This document shows positions 42,471 through 51,467 of a stretch of DNA of 64,000 nucleotides, one piece after another; position 1 is the first letter of the stretch; each line of letters opens with the position of its first letter. The stretch comes from Sutcliffiella deserti. GTDB taxonomy: Bacteria; Bacillota; Bacilli; Bacillales; Bacillaceae_I. The DNA is taken from assembly GCF_020037475.1 (NCBI RefSeq), contig NZ_JAIQDB010000002.1:186001-250000 (forward strand), in the 5' to 3' direction. The notes under the pieces are model-generated. The model did not search any database. It had not been told where the DNA came from and was given only the letters and a program-made list of their open reading frames with translations. The position numbers and the translations under genes are program-made.

Positions 42471-43841
42471 TTAGTTCCGGGGTGTGATAAACATTTGTGT
42501 CCAGTATTGTCGGTAGCCTTTGTTTCCGTTGTGATGTCCAACGCCGATATGGGTGAAGTCTGTTTTTAGTATGTTAGCACGGTGGCCAGGGCTATTCATC
42601 CAGCCGTTCATCACACTTGCTGCGTCGGTCTGACCTGCAGCGATGTTTTCTCCAGCTAATCGGTAAAGAATGCCGTGGGCCGTCATCATTTCAAAAGGAG
42701 AACCAAAAATAGGCGAAGTGTGGGAAAAATATTGATTGTCGTGCATATCCTTCGACTTTATTCTGGCAACTTCTGATAGTTGCACGTGGAGTCTTAATGC
42801 GCGAATCCCTTGTTTTTCGCGTTCTTTATTAACATTCATAAAAACGTCCCATTCGTTTTTGGTGACTTTTTCTACATTTCCATCCACAAGTGTCAGCATG
42901 GAAAGCTCGTATGCGGCCTGCGCCGATATAGCATTTTCCCCGCCAAAAGGAATTAACGTGTTAAAACCCAATGTATTAACTGTCTTTCGAACACTGCTAG
43001 GAACATCAGTGGTGTTTGTTAAAACAATGGAAGAGTTTTGTTTTGCAGCTAACACAGAGCCAGCCAAGGCATCTGCAAACTGTCTGCCTGTTGCAACATA
43101 AGCAGCTTTGTTTGGCATTGGTAGCTTCGTCATGATTTCATGTGCTGTCTCATAGCGATCTTTTCCGTGATAACGAGTCGCCTTCGGTAATTTACGGGCT
43201 ACCTCTAGACTGACGGCATTTTCTCCCCCAACAATAATTGTGCTGGTACGATTAACTAAAGCATTCACTGTTTCGGAAGCCAACTTTGATTGGTTTGTTA
43301 GTAAAATAGGAATACCATTTCTTGCTGCGTAAGGTGCTACCGCTAATGCATCTGGAAAATTGGTCCCATTAGCCACGATCGCTTTCGTTGAAGGAAGTCG
43401 TTTGGCAATTAGTGCAGCCGTGTCGTATCTGTTTTCCCCCGCTATGCGATCGACAGTGACTCCTAAATTCTTTAATGAATCTTCGACGCTCTTTGAAACT
43501 GCTGCCGTTCCCCCGAGAATAATTACCTTCTTGACGCCAAGGTGCTGAAGTTCCTTTTTCGTAGCTGCATGTAAGCTAGTCTGTGGAGTTAAAAGAATCG
43601 GTGCATTATAATGGTACGCAAGAGGGCCACCAGCCAAGGCATCTGGAAAGCTATCTCCTCTGGCTATTACCACAGTTTCAGAACTTGCCCAGCCAGCCTG
43701 TGAAATTTCCACAGCTGTACTATAACGATTGTCTCCTGAAATTCTCTCTGCGGCCTGTACATCATGCCCAATTATAAAGCTCGCAAAAAGAATAGAAAGA
43801 AGCAAAACAGAAATTTTATATGATCTGATCATGCTTAACAA
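42471..43841 (-). CDS. Secreted protein with CW_binding_2 repeats and a CAP domain
   Basis: The 456-residue protein has a signal peptide (1-30, ending about HDVQAAE). Three cell-wall-binding type 2 repeats follow (about 31-125, 126-220, 221-315), each starting with the R.SG..RY.TA pattern (AERISGDNRYSTAVEIS is the first) and containing a LGGT/VGGENAVS-like core. The C-terminal CAP/SCP domain (about 330-456) has FSHTSPIFGSPFEMM, GENIAAGQTDAASVMNGWM and NSPGHRANIL. The repeats anchor such proteins to secondary cell-wall polymers. CAP function in bacteria is largely unknown. It stands alone. Confidence 0.9.
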   Translation of the reverse strand: MLSMIRSYKISVLLLSILFASFIIGHDVQAAERISGDNRYSTAVEISQAGWASSETVVIARGDSFPDALAGGPLAYHYNAPILLTPQTSLHAATKKELQHLGVKKVIILGGTAAVSKSVEDSLKNLGVTVDRIAGENRYDTAALIAKRLPSTKAIVANGTNFPDALAVAPYAARNGIPILLTNQSKLASETVNALVNRTSTIIVGGENAVSLEVARKLPKATRYHGKDRYETAHEIMTKLPMPNKAAYVATGRQFADALAGSVLAAKQNSSIVLTNTTDVPSSVRKTVNTLGFNTLIPFGGENAISAQAAYELSMLTLVDGNVEKVTKNEWDVFMNVNKEREKQGIRALRLHVQLSEVARIKSKDMHDNQYFSHTSPIFGSPFEMMTAHGILYRLAGENIAAGQTDAASVMNGWMNSPGHRANILKTDFTHIGVGHHNGNKGYRQYWTQMFITPRN

Positions 43842-44166
43842 CTCCTGTGTGTTTTAATTTTAATGTAATCTATTTTCTATTCTATCAAACTCCCAAGAAG
43901 TCTGAATGGGACTTAGGGTACGGGTACATAGACCTTCTATTTAAATTCCTTTATATAACACTTTGTCATTGGGAAGAATAGTGCAACGAGAGAATCATTT
44001 TATTATTTTAGATTTCTAAGAAAGAAGTAGCGTAGCAGAAATCACTCATTCCAGCTTTAATTTTATTCCCAAAACATTCACTACGTATTTTCACAGAAGT
44101 TTAAAGAATTCTAATCATAGTCTATAGTAAAAAGCTAGATACCGTTAAAGCTAGAGGGGGAAGAAC
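43842..44166. other. Divergent promoter region between the CAP-protein gene and nagA
   Basis: 325 AT-rich bases. A possible -10 TATAGT lies near 44121 on the nagA side, with a GAGGGGGAAG ribosome site before nagA. No NagR-type operator was recognised. Confidence 0.35.
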
Positions 44167-45360
44167 ATGACTACTTTTATTATGGAAGGTGTTACCGTAT
44201 ATGAGGAAACGGAAGTAATCAAGAACGGGTATGTTCTTGTCAAGGATGGCATCATTGATAGAGTTGGGTGGATGAAGGATTTAGCGGATTTAGCAGAAGA
44301 AAGCTATCCACGCTACAATTTTTCATCACAGCCAAACTTCTCACTGGTTCCCGGCTTTATCGATATACATATTCATGGAGCAGGTGGGGCAGATATGATG
44401 GACAGTACACCAGATGCATTAAGGAAAATGACATCTATCTTGCCACAGGAAGGTATTACAAGCTTACTTGCAACAACCATCACACAAGAAGAGAAGGAGA
44501 TTTCTAATAGTCTTGCAAATGTTGTTAAATTCATGAAGAGTCAGCCAAGATTAGGAGAGGCAGAAATTCTTGGTGTTCATTTGGAAGGACCTTTCATTTC
44601 TCCTAAAAAAGCTGGAGCACAGCCGGTTTCTCATATACAACATCCTTCTCAAAAACTGTTTGAACGATGGCAGACAATAGCTGATGGAAACATAAAAGTT
44701 GTTACGATGGCCCCGGAAGAGCAAGGTGGACTTGAATTTATTAAGCATGCAGTCTCGCAAGGGGTGGTTGTTTCCATCGGGCATTCTGATGCGACATTTG
44801 AAACGGTGGAACAAGCTGTCACATTAGGCGCCTCTCACGTCACCCACCTTTATAATCAAATGCGAGGGCTTCACCACCGTGAACCTGGGGTAGTCGGAGC
44901 AGCCCTTAGCATAAACGATATATATGTGGAAATTATATGTGACGGGATACATGTCCACCCGCAAGTCGTAAAAGCTACATATAATGCTAAAGGTTCGGAA
45001 AAAATGATCTTAATTACTGACAGCATGAGAGCTAAATGGCTGGAGGATGGCAACTATGATCTAGGTGGCCAAGAAGTTACTGTGACAAGTAATACGGCAT
45101 TACTTAAGGATGGAACATTAGCAGGAAGTGTGCTGAAAATGGATGAAGCTTTACGAAACTTTTTGGATTTCACAGGTGCATCGCTTCTTGAGGGAATAAA
45201 AGTGGCTTCTGAAAATCCGGCAAAACGACTCGGGGTTTTCAATAGAAAAGGAAGTATCCGGGTTGGCAAAGATGCCGATTTTATTATTCTTGATAATAAA
45301 AATGAAGTGACGATGACATTTTGTCGTGGAGAGCTATCCTACCAAAAGGGAGGCCACTGA
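44167..45360 (+). CDS. nagA: N-acetylglucosamine-6-phosphate deacetylase
   Basis: The 397-residue protein, after GAGGGGGAAG, has the metal-dependent amidohydrolase motifs of NagA: GFIDIHIHGAGGADMMD, LGVHLEGPFISPKKAGAQ, IGHSDATFE, THLYNQMRG, ICDGIHVHP and the catalytic Asp in LITDSMRA. It removes acetate from GlcNAc-6-phosphate for NagB. The stop codon TGA lies within the first bases of the 215-bp repeat that follows, so the last residues (GGH) may be repeat-encoded. Confidence 0.95.
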   Translation: MTTFIMEGVTVYEETEVIKNGYVLVKDGIIDRVGWMKDLADLAEESYPRYNFSSQPNFSLVPGFIDIHIHGAGGADMMDSTPDALRKMTSILPQEGITSLLATTITQEEKEISNSLANVVKFMKSQPRLGEAEILGVHLEGPFISPKKAGAQPVSHIQHPSQKLFERWQTIADGNIKVVTMAPEEQGGLEFIKHAVSQGVVVSIGHSDATFETVEQAVTLGASHVTHLYNQMRGLHHREPGVVGAALSINDIYVEIICDGIHVHPQVVKATYNAKGSEKMILITDSMRAKWLEDGNYDLGGQEVTVTSNTALLKDGTLAGSVLKMDEALRNFLDFTGASLLEGIKVASENPAKRLGVFNRKGSIRVGKDADFIILDNKNEVTMTFCRGELSYQKGGH

Positions 45361-45566
45361 AAAACTGAAAACATATAGTTTTTGTGGCTTCTAGCTGTGG
45401 ATTGGAGCAAATGGCGTAGACTCCAGCGGGGGTGTAGCGACAAACTTGAGACCCCGCAGGGCATAGCCCGAGTAGGCTCAAGGTCGCTCCGCGGAAAGCG
45501 AAGCCATTTGCGGAAAGTAACAGCGGTGTTAACCCAAACCTAAAATTATGTACTTTTTCAATGGCC
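45352..45566. mobile_element. 215-bp MITE-like repeat, copy B, between nagA and nagB
   Basis: Begins GGCCACTGAAAAA and ends TTTTTCAATGGCC (one mismatch). The interior is about 90 percent like 10335-10551. It provides the nagA stop codon and ends 11 bases before the purine-rich nagB ribosome site. Elsewhere nagA and nagB are usually tightly coupled, so this is probably an insertion into the operon. Confidence 0.75.
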
Positions 45567-45590
45567 TCACCAAAAGGAGGGAGGAGAATC

Positions 45591-46310
45591 TTGTTAATCA
45601 TCGAAAACCAAAACTACGAAGCGATGAGCAAAAAAGCAGCAGAACATATTATTGAAAGAGTGAAGCAAAATCCCTTCCTTAATCTTGGTCTTGCCACTGG
45701 TGGGACTCCTCAAAGAATGTATGAATATTTAGTGGAGGATTATCGTAAGAACGGTTCGGACTATCAGAATGTTAAATGCTACAACCTCGATGAGTATGTT
45801 GGTGTTTCTAAAGATAATAAGAATAGCTATTATCATTACATGAAGAAAAACCTTTATGGACATATAAATATAAAAGAGGAGAACACCTTTATCCCAAATG
45901 GCATGGCCAAATGCTTGGAGCACGAATGTAGGGAATATGAGGAAAAGTTAACTCTAAGCGGAGGGATTGACCTTCAAATACTAGGAATTGGTGAAAATGG
46001 TCATATCGGCTTTAACGAACCAGGGACACCATTCAATGCTTCAACCCATATCGTCCAATTGGACAGCTCTACTCGAAAAGCAAATTCCCGTTATTTTTCC
46101 ACAGTGGAGGAAGTTCCAACACATGCGATCACAATGGGCCTTCACTCAATTATGAAAAGCAAGGAAATTCTCCTTTTAGTTTCAGGAGAAAACAAAGCAG
46201 AAGCATTTAAGCAACTTACTAGTGGAAAAATTACAACTGACTTTCCAGCTTCCATTCTGCAGAACCATAAAAATGTTAAGGTGATGGAATGTTTAGGTTT
46301 AAATGAGTAG
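45591..46310 (+). CDS. nagB: Glucosamine-6-phosphate deaminase
   Basis: A TTG start at 45591 directly after GGAGGGAGGAG gives 239 residues starting MLIIENQNYEAMSKKAAEHI; an earlier in-frame start would translate repeat sequence. Motifs: GLATGGTPQRMYEYL (phosphate loop), CYNLDEYVGV and LGIGENGHIGFNEPGTPF (active-site Asp/His region). It converts glucosamine-6-phosphate to fructose-6-phosphate and ammonia. It should be co-transcribed with nagA across the inserted repeat. A terminator follows at 46389. Confidence 0.95.
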   Translation: MLIIENQNYEAMSKKAAEHIIERVKQNPFLNLGLATGGTPQRMYEYLVEDYRKNGSDYQNVKCYNLDEYVGVSKDNKNSYYHYMKKNLYGHINIKEENTFIPNGMAKCLEHECREYEEKLTLSGGIDLQILGIGENGHIGFNEPGTPFNASTHIVQLDSSTRKANSRYFSTVEEVPTHAITMGLHSIMKSKEILLLVSGENKAEAFKQLTSGKITTDFPASILQNHKNVKVMECLGLNE

Positions 46311-46388
46311 TTAGGTTATTTCTTTTTGTGAATTGAACAATTTGATGATGGGGGAAAGCTCCTATAAAAAATAAACAAGTGTATATAA

Positions 46389-46452
46389 GCAACCTGCTGA
46401 GTTGGTATAAAGGCTTTTATAGGTTTATACAATTACTTGGTGGGTTTTTTTA
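46389..46452 (+). terminator. Terminator of nagAB
   Basis: A long imperfect hairpin: AACCTGCTGAGTTGGTATAAA pairs with TTTATACAATTACTTGGTGG on the right side and is followed by TTTTTTT. Confidence 0.7.
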
Positions 46453-46489
46453 TACAGGATAATTGCCATTAAAATCCAATGGATTATGC

Positions 46490-46495
46490 TATAAT
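46490..46495 (+). promoter_or_regulatory. Extended -10 promoter of the two-gene unit at 46558
   Basis: TGCTATAAT, with a TTGCCA about 21 bases upstream, too far to be a good -35. Confidence 0.5.
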
Positions 46496-46557
46496 TATAC
46501 TGTTATAGAGAGCACCTATTTACATAACCAAAATAGGGTTACAAAGGGGGAGAACAC

Positions 46558-47028
46558 ATGGGAGTTTGGATCAGGAGAATCATAATTATAGTCTGCCTTT
46601 TGGCTTTGGTGCCTAATTTGATAAGTCTTGCAACTTCACCATTCGATTCGGTGTTACCTGATGAAGTGAAGCGGCAAATCAAGAGTGGGGATGCAAAGGC
46701 GGTTAAACTAAACGAAGAAATTTCTTTTGGACAGGATACGATACACTTGCAGCAGCTAGTCTTCTTGGAGGATGAAACGGTGCTGCAATTCAAGGTGAGA
46801 AAAAAAGAGCAAGGATGGAGCTTTCCTGATGGGGCACTTAAAATAGTAGATTCAGAGGGAGAAACTTTGACGATGAGAGGTGGAGGAAGCAGCGGGACGC
46901 CTGGTGGCTCCGACAATCTAAATTATTACGAAAAGTTACCTTGGGATACCAATGAAATTACCATCAGCATCGAGTGGTACGACCGATCCTATGAAGAAGT
47001 TATTTCTTTGCAAAAGGAGGGTAACTAG
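46558..47028 (+). CDS. Membrane-anchored protein of unknown function (gene 1 of a pair)
   Basis: The 156-residue protein, after GGGGGAGAAC, has one N-terminal hydrophobic segment (residues 5-25) and an extracellular beta-rich remainder (TIHLQQLVFLEDETVLQFKV, then a GRGGGSSGTPGG-like turn). The pattern of strands resembles Ig-like domains in secreted Bacillus proteins, but no family is recognised. It ends one base before the next gene, so the two are coupled. Confidence 0.6.
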   Translation: MGVWIRRIIIIVCLLALVPNLISLATSPFDSVLPDEVKRQIKSGDAKAVKLNEEISFGQDTIHLQQLVFLEDETVLQFKVRKKEQGWSFPDGALKIVDSEGETLTMRGGGSSGTPGGSDNLNYYEKLPWDTNEITISIEWYDRSYEEVISLQKEGN

Positions 47029-47589
47029 ATGAAACAAGGGAAAAAGAGGGCGGTAGTGGAATGGTCCGTAGCAATTGTTTTGCTGCTCACAGTCATCACT
47101 CAATCTCCTTACGTACAGTATTATACTCTGTCCCCCTTAGCCGCTCATGAAAAATCAGAAAGAACATTTCATTACGGCCCATCGGAAGTAGAGGAAGAAA
47201 TAGATTTAGAGAAAGTAAGAGTTTACTTGGGGCATTACAAAGGCTGGTTTTCCGCTAATACGGTTATAAGACATAACATGCTTTTCTGGGCGCCAGGGAG
47301 TCAAGTTGGTGGACAGGAAATAGAAGAAGACGAAGATATTAGCTATTCTTGGAGCGGTTCTAGTATAACTAAAGACACTTATTTAACAATGTTCTATGGA
47401 ATTGTGTCAAACCCTGAGATAAAAGAAGTAATCCTGGAAATGCATAATGAGGAACCCCTTACCTATCCTTTAAAGGATCATCAGATGTTTATTTTTCATT
47501 GGTACGAAGAGGATTTTCGGCAAGATTGGGTATCATTGCAAGGGATGGATGCAGACGGGAAAGTGGTGTATGAGCAAAAACTCCGATGA
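47029..47589 (+). CDS. Membrane-anchored protein of unknown function (gene 2 of a pair)
   Basis: The 186-residue protein, after GGAGGGTAAC, starts at the base after the previous stop. It has one N-terminal membrane segment (about residues 10-28) and an extracellular part rich in acidic and aromatic residues (SEVEEEIDLEKVRVYLGHYK, KDHQMFIFHWYEEDFRQDW). It shares general architecture with its partner but no clear sequence. The product may sit on the outer face of the membrane with it. No family recognised. Confidence 0.6.
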   Translation: MKQGKKRAVVEWSVAIVLLLTVITQSPYVQYYTLSPLAAHEKSERTFHYGPSEVEEEIDLEKVRVYLGHYKGWFSANTVIRHNMLFWAPGSQVGGQEIEEDEDISYSWSGSSITKDTYLTMFYGIVSNPEIKEVILEMHNEEPLTYPLKDHQMFIFHWYEEDFRQDWVSLQGMDADGKVVYEQKLR

Positions 47590-47643
47590 TGAGAACAGAC
47601 CTGGGAGGGCTTCTCCTTTTCCGCCATACAATAGGAGCAATAC

Positions 47644-47675
47644 AAAAAGTACCAGCCCTTATTGCTGGTACTTTT
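47644..47675. terminator. Bidirectional terminator
   Basis: AAAGTACCAGC and GCTGGTACTTT pair with A and T runs on either side, between convergent units. Confidence 0.85.
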
Positions 47676-47679
47676 CCAT

Positions 47680-48408
47680 TTATAACACTTTCCCAAGAAA
47701 CGCCTTCGTCCGCTCGTGCTTCGGGTTACCAAACAGCTCGCTTGGTACATCCTCTTCCACAATGAAGCCGCCGTCCATGAAGATTACGCGGTCTCCCACT
47801 TCACGGGCAAAGCCCATTTCATGGGTCACCACGACCATGGTCATTCCTTCTCTGGCAAGATCCTTCATTACTTCGAGCACCTCTCCGATCATTTCCGGAT
47901 CAAGGGCGGAGGTAGGTTCATCGAACAGCATGACCTTTGGTTCCATCGCGAGTGCTCTAGCGATGGCGACACGCTGCTTTTGGCCTCCGGATAATTCTCC
48001 AGGATAGCCATTCGCTTTTTCTGCAAGACCTACTTTCTCTAGCAGTGCCATTGCTGTTTTCTTCGCAGCTTCCTTATCGATGCTTTTTGCTTTCATCGGT
48101 GCCAGTATAATATTTTCGAGCACAGTCTTGTGAGGGAACAGGTTGAAGTGCTGAAACACCATGCCGACTTCCTGGCGAATTTTATTGATATTAATCTTGG
48201 GATCCGTAATATCATTGCCATTAACAATGACCGTTCCACCGGTGATGTCTTCGAGTCGATTCAAGCATCTCAGAAATGTACTTTTACCTGATCCGGAAGG
48301 GCCGACGACACAGACCACTTCCTGTTCCTGAACGACCGTATTGATATCCTTTAACACTTCGAGATCTCCAAAGGACTTTTTTAGATTCTTAACTTCAATA
48401 ACACTCAT
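47680..48408 (-). CDS. Amino-acid ABC transporter ATP-binding protein
   Basis: The 242-residue protein has Walker A ([10 protein letters not shown]), the signature [17 protein letters not shown], Walker B ([12 protein letters not shown]) and the H-loop (VVTHEMGFA), of the polar-amino-acid (GlnQ/HisP) group. It overlaps the permease gene by four bases. It drives uptake of an amino acid captured by the lipoprotein encoded at 49133. Confidence 0.95.
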   Translation of the reverse strand: MSVIEVKNLKKSFGDLEVLKDINTVVQEQEVVCVVGPSGSGKSTFLRCLNRLEDITGGTVIVNGNDITDPKININKIRQEVGMVFQHFNLFPHKTVLENIILAPMKAKSIDKEAAKKTAMALLEKVGLAEKANGYPGELSGGQKQRVAIARALAMEPKVMLFDEPTSALDPEMIGEVLEVMKDLAREGMTMVVVTHEMGFAREVGDRVIFMDGGFIVEEDVPSELFGNPKHERTKAFLGKVL

Positions 48409-49049
48409 CGCTGTTCATATCTCCTCTCTAGGTAATTTCCAAGCTGGGTCAGAAGATAAATAAGAATAAAATACATCACTGCAACGGTGCTCCATATTTT
48501 AAAAGCTTCATAGGTGGCAGAGACGACAACCTGACCTCTTTGAGTTAGTTCGGCAATCCCGATAACGGAAAGAAGGGAAGTATCCTTTAAGCTAATGATT
48601 GCCTGGTTTACAAACGTTGGCAGCATTCTTCTTAACGCTTGAGGCAACACGATGTAGCGCATCGTCTGGGTACTGTTAAGGCCGAGCGTTCTCGCTGCCT
48701 CTGTCTGCCCTTTGTCAATCGATTGAATTCCAGCACGGATAATCTCTGCAATATAGGCACCAGCATTAATGCTGACCCCAACGATACCGGCAGTGACCGG
48801 CTCCAAGGAGACAAACGAAAGTGAATTTAAACCAAAATAGATAAAGAACAGCTGAACCAGGAATGGCGTTCCCCGTACAATGTTAATAAACCAAATCGCA
48901 ATCCATCGAAGAGGTGCAATTGGTGACAGGCGGAAAAGCGCGGTGATCAGTCCTATGATAAATCCAAAAAATAAACCAATGAAGGTTATGTAAAAAGTAA
49001 GTTTTAGCCCTGTCCATAACAGCGGGAGGGATTCTATAATCACATCCAT
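48405..49049 (-). CDS. Amino-acid ABC transporter permease
   Basis: The ATG at 49049 after GGAGAAAAG gives 214 residues with five membrane segments and the conserved permease loop [35 protein letters not shown] is typical of the His/Glu/Gln/Arg permease group. Probably a homodimer in the membrane. Confidence 0.95.
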   Translation of the reverse strand: MDVIIESLPLLWTGLKLTFYITFIGLFFGFIIGLITALFRLSPIAPLRWIAIWFINIVRGTPFLVQLFFIYFGLNSLSFVSLEPVTAGIVGVSINAGAYIAEIIRAGIQSIDKGQTEAARTLGLNSTQTMRYIVLPQALRRMLPTFVNQAIISLKDTSLLSVIGIAELTQRGQVVVSATYEAFKIWSTVAVMYFILIYLLTQLGNYLERRYEQR

Positions 49050-49085
49050 ATTCTTTTCTCCTTTCCACCACATGTTATTCTAAAT

Positions 49086-49117
49086 TAAAAAAGACAGCGC
49101 GCATCAAGAGCGCGCTG
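49086..49117 (-). terminator. Attenuating hairpin between binding protein and permease
   Basis: CAGCGCGC and GCGCGCTG pair. On the minus strand a T-run follows, so part of the transcripts should end after the binding-protein gene. Confidence 0.75.
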
Positions 49118-49132
49118 AGAAGTTTGCTTTAT

Positions 49133-49906
49133 TTATTCACCATCAAGATAACGGTCTAAGATTTCATCATATTCTCCGCTGTCTCGAAGTTTCTGAAGAC
49201 CATCGTTGATTTTTTGAAGTAGTTCCGCGTGTTCACCCTTTTTCACGGCAATCCCGTATTGGTCACCGTTCAGGCGATCTCCCACTGTTTTTAAACCAAG
49301 CTCTCTCGTTTTGATTGCATAGGCAATTACAGGATAGTCCTCAATTAGTACGTCAGAGTTCCCGTTTGCAACTTCCTGGAACATCGAAGGACTGTCGTTA
49401 AATTGTCGAACTTCCTTGATTCCATATTCTTCTTTAAACTCTTCCGCTTTATCTGCGCCTGTTGTACCATTTTTAACGGCTACTACTTTGCCCTCTAAAT
49501 CTTCTAAACTGGTAATATCATTATTATCTTCGGACACAACCAGTGTTAAACCAGCATCAAAATAAGGATCTGAAAAGTCCACTTTCTCTTTTCGATCATC
49601 TGTAATACTCATTCCGGCAATCGCTACATCAAGCTGATCAGCCTGAAGAGCAGGTATGATTCCACCGAAGTCCATTGGCTTCAACTCAATTTCGAAACCT
49701 TCTTCTTCAGCAATGGCACGAATTAAGTCAATATCAATTCCTTTGTATTCACCGTCCTCTTCAAATTCGAAAGGAGGATAAGTCGTATCTGTTCCAATCG
49801 TATATGTATCGCCGCCTTCACCAGAACCGCTACCTTCACTTCCACATGCAGCAAGAACCAACATTACTGCCATCAATATACTTAATAAACCTAACTTCTT
49901 CATCAA
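49133..49906 (-). CDS. Amino-acid ABC transporter substrate-binding lipoprotein
   Basis: The 257-residue protein has a lipoprotein signal (LMAVMLVLAAC, Cys lipidated) and the polar amino-acid binding pattern GTDTTYPPFEFEEDGEYKGI then DLDVAIAGMSITDDRKEKVD. The substrate (glutamine, arginine or cystine) cannot be assigned. It is the first gene of the three-gene transporter operon. Confidence 0.95.
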   Translation of the reverse strand: MMKKLGLLSILMAVMLVLAACGSEGSGSGEGGDTYTIGTDTTYPPFEFEEDGEYKGIDIDLIRAIAEEEGFEIELKPMDFGGIIPALQADQLDVAIAGMSITDDRKEKVDFSDPYFDAGLTLVVSEDNNDITSLEDLEGKVVAVKNGTTGADKAEEFKEEYGIKEVRQFNDSPSMFQEVANGNSDVLIEDYPVIAYAIKTRELGLKTVGDRLNGDQYGIAVKKGEHAELLQKINDGLQKLRDSGEYDEILDRYLDGE

Positions 49907-50064
49907 ACCCCTCCAATTATTAATTGATTATTCTGCACCTTTACGATATTACAAAATATTACAAAGGACTGCAAAAGATATGCCTTCCATAAAAATGGGA
50001 TAAAATCACCCCTTATCTATGCATATTCCCTTATATACCCAAAATACCAATAAATAAAACAAGT

Positions 50065-50091
50065 GGGTCGCGGGGACAGGTCCCTTGACCC
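50065..50091 (+). repeat. REP palindrome, forward copy
   Basis: Full copy. GGGGACAAGTGCAGTCTCC at about 50103 looks like a decayed further copy. Confidence 0.85.
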
Positions 50092-50231
50092 AAAAAGATT
50101 ATGGGGACAAGTGCAGTCTCCTATAAATGAGTGAAACTGGAAAATTAAACTATATTATTAAGTGGTTATTAGTATAATTAAAATAAGAAACGGTCTTCGG
50201 AACAGGTACACTGACCTTGCCTGCTAGGGGT

Positions 50232-50258
50232 GGGTCAGAGTACCTGTCCCCAAAACCC
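50232..50258 (-). repeat. REP palindrome, reverse copy
   Basis: GGGTCAGAGTACCTGTCCCC then AAAACCC, 29 bases before the small membrane protein start. Confidence 0.8.
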
Positions 50259-50287
50259 ATACAAAACCCATAAGGCGGTGACGGAAA

Positions 50288-50569
50288 ATGGGATTGTTTT
50301 TCCAAAAAAAGAAAAAGAAAAAAAGCTCAAAACTGGTGTACTTAATAAGGATCATCCTAACTTGTATCATGATATTTTTGTTAGTACTGGGGGTACTTCC
50401 AGATTCGAATTTCTCTTTCTTTTTCGGGGTATTTTTTATGGTAGCAGGGATAGGTTCGATAGTTGAAGGAATCGAAAGTTATTTTCAAAAAGAAGACAAA
50501 AATATCTATTTTATTGATGTCACAATGGCGGGTGTTTACTTTTTTTTATCATTTACATTTTTGAATTAG
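50288..50569 (+). CDS. Small two-to-three-helix membrane protein
   Basis: The 93-residue protein has a lysine-rich start (QKKKKKKSSK) and hydrophobic segments at about 17-37, 43-60 and 75-92. It resembles small membrane proteins common in Bacillaceae, but no family was firmly recognised. GGCGGTGACGG lies upstream as a weak ribosome site. Confidence 0.55.
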   Translation: MGLFFQKKKKKKSSKLVYLIRIILTCIMIFLLVLGVLPDSNFSFFFGVFFMVAGIGSIVEGIESYFQKEDKNIYFIDVTMAGVYFFLSFTFLN

Positions 50570-50668
50570 CTTCCACTTACTATTTTGCGATATTTATTAC
50601 ACAAAGCGAAATGATGTTGATCTGAATAACACCTTAATAAAAGTTAATTTTAAAGGATTTATGTCAAG

Positions 50669-50692
50669 TTTCAATCAAACGTTTGTTTGAAA
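50669..50692. promoter_or_regulatory. Near-perfect 24-bp palindrome, TetR-like operator
   Basis: TTTCAATCAAACG then TTTGTTTGAAA, with one mismatched pair. The CAAACGTTTG core is typical of TetR-family sites. No TetR gene is in the window. Confidence 0.45.
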
Positions 50693-50836
50693 AACTACTT
50701 TAAATTACTTTCTTACTATTATACACATCTGCCAAAAAACAGTTGAGAAGGTCCAACCGAACCATTTTTCCAACTATCCTTTCATATGTTAAATTAAATG
50801 CAGTGGTAGTATCTACAGGCTTTTCCTACTAAGGCA

Positions 50837-51412
50837 GTGGAATTGAAAGCGACATTGATGCTGGAGAACTACTCTGTCTGGCGCAATATCATTGTGCCGA
50901 GCGATACGACATTTCCCAAGCTACATAAAATTCTTCAAGAAGTCTTTACTTGGCAAAATAGCCACCTGCACGATTTCACAATCTTCCCAAGCAGTACAAA
51001 CGGTAAAGTTGTATCCATTACCCAAAATATTCCGATCGTGACCCTTGTATGCCATGAGGAGGCCTTTAATTATCAAGGGAATGTACCAATGCAAATGGAA
51101 ACAGGCCGGAAGTTGTCTGAATATCTACTATCCAAGTTTGTCTACAATTACGATTTTGGAGATGATTGGCAGCACAAAATTGAGGTGGAAAGCCTGATAG
51201 AAGACTACATTCCCAATTATCCTACCTGCTTGAGCGGCGAAGGAAACGCTCCGCCTGAAGTTGTCGGCGGAGAACCAGGTTATGAGCACTTCCTAGAAAC
51301 CATATTGGACAAAGAAAATCCCGACCGTGAACACATGTTGAGCTGGGGAAGATCGCAAGGATATGAGGAGTTTGATTTAGAAAAAACCAATCGTAGTCTG
51401 AGAAAATTATAG
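50837..51412 (+). CDS. pRiA4b ORF-3-like protein (IS1096 passenger TnpR family)
   Basis: A GTG start at 50837 gives 191 residues. The family pattern is clear: YSVWRNIIVPSDTTFPKLHK, HLHDFTIF, YNYDFGDDWQHKIEVE and YPTCLSGEGNAPPEVVGGEP. These proteins are common in bacteria, often near mobile elements, and have no firm function. The ribosome site is weak. A REP doublet starts at the first base after the stop. Confidence 0.8.
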   Translation: MELKATLMLENYSVWRNIIVPSDTTFPKLHKILQEVFTWQNSHLHDFTIFPSSTNGKVVSITQNIPIVTLVCHEEAFNYQGNVPMQMETGRKLSEYLLSKFVYNYDFGDDWQHKIEVESLIEDYIPNYPTCLSGEGNAPPEVVGGEPGYEHFLETILDKENPDREHMLSWGRSQGYEEFDLEKTNRSLRKL

Positions 51413-51439
51413 TGGATTGTAAGGACAAGGTCCCTTGAC
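51413..51439 (+). repeat. Degenerate REP, forward half of a doublet
   Basis: TGGATTGTAAGGACAAGGTCCC then TTGAC, beginning directly after a stop codon. Forms an inverted doublet with the next copy. Confidence 0.65.
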
Positions 51440-51440
51440 T

Positions 51441-51467
51441 GGGTCAAGGGACCAGTCCCCATGACCC
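51441..51467 (-). repeat. REP palindrome, reverse half of a doublet
   Basis: Full copy, one base after the forward half. The 55-bp doublet fills the gap between two convergent stop codons, and its last base overlaps the stop of the gerAC-like gene. Inverted doublets of this kind are the REPIN form of bacterial REPs. Confidence 0.8.

Larger units (their letters stand above)
49907..50287. other. Intergenic region with REPs
   Basis: 381 bases holding a forward REP (50065), two degraded REP-like stretches (50102 and 50192) and a reverse REP (50232). The left part should contain the transporter promoter. Confidence 0.5.

Noticed and set aside
50103-50216. Two decayed REP-like stretches (GGGGACAAGTGCAGTCTCC and CGGAACAGGTACACTGACC)
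   Set aside because: Too many mismatches to list as copies, though they are probably relics.
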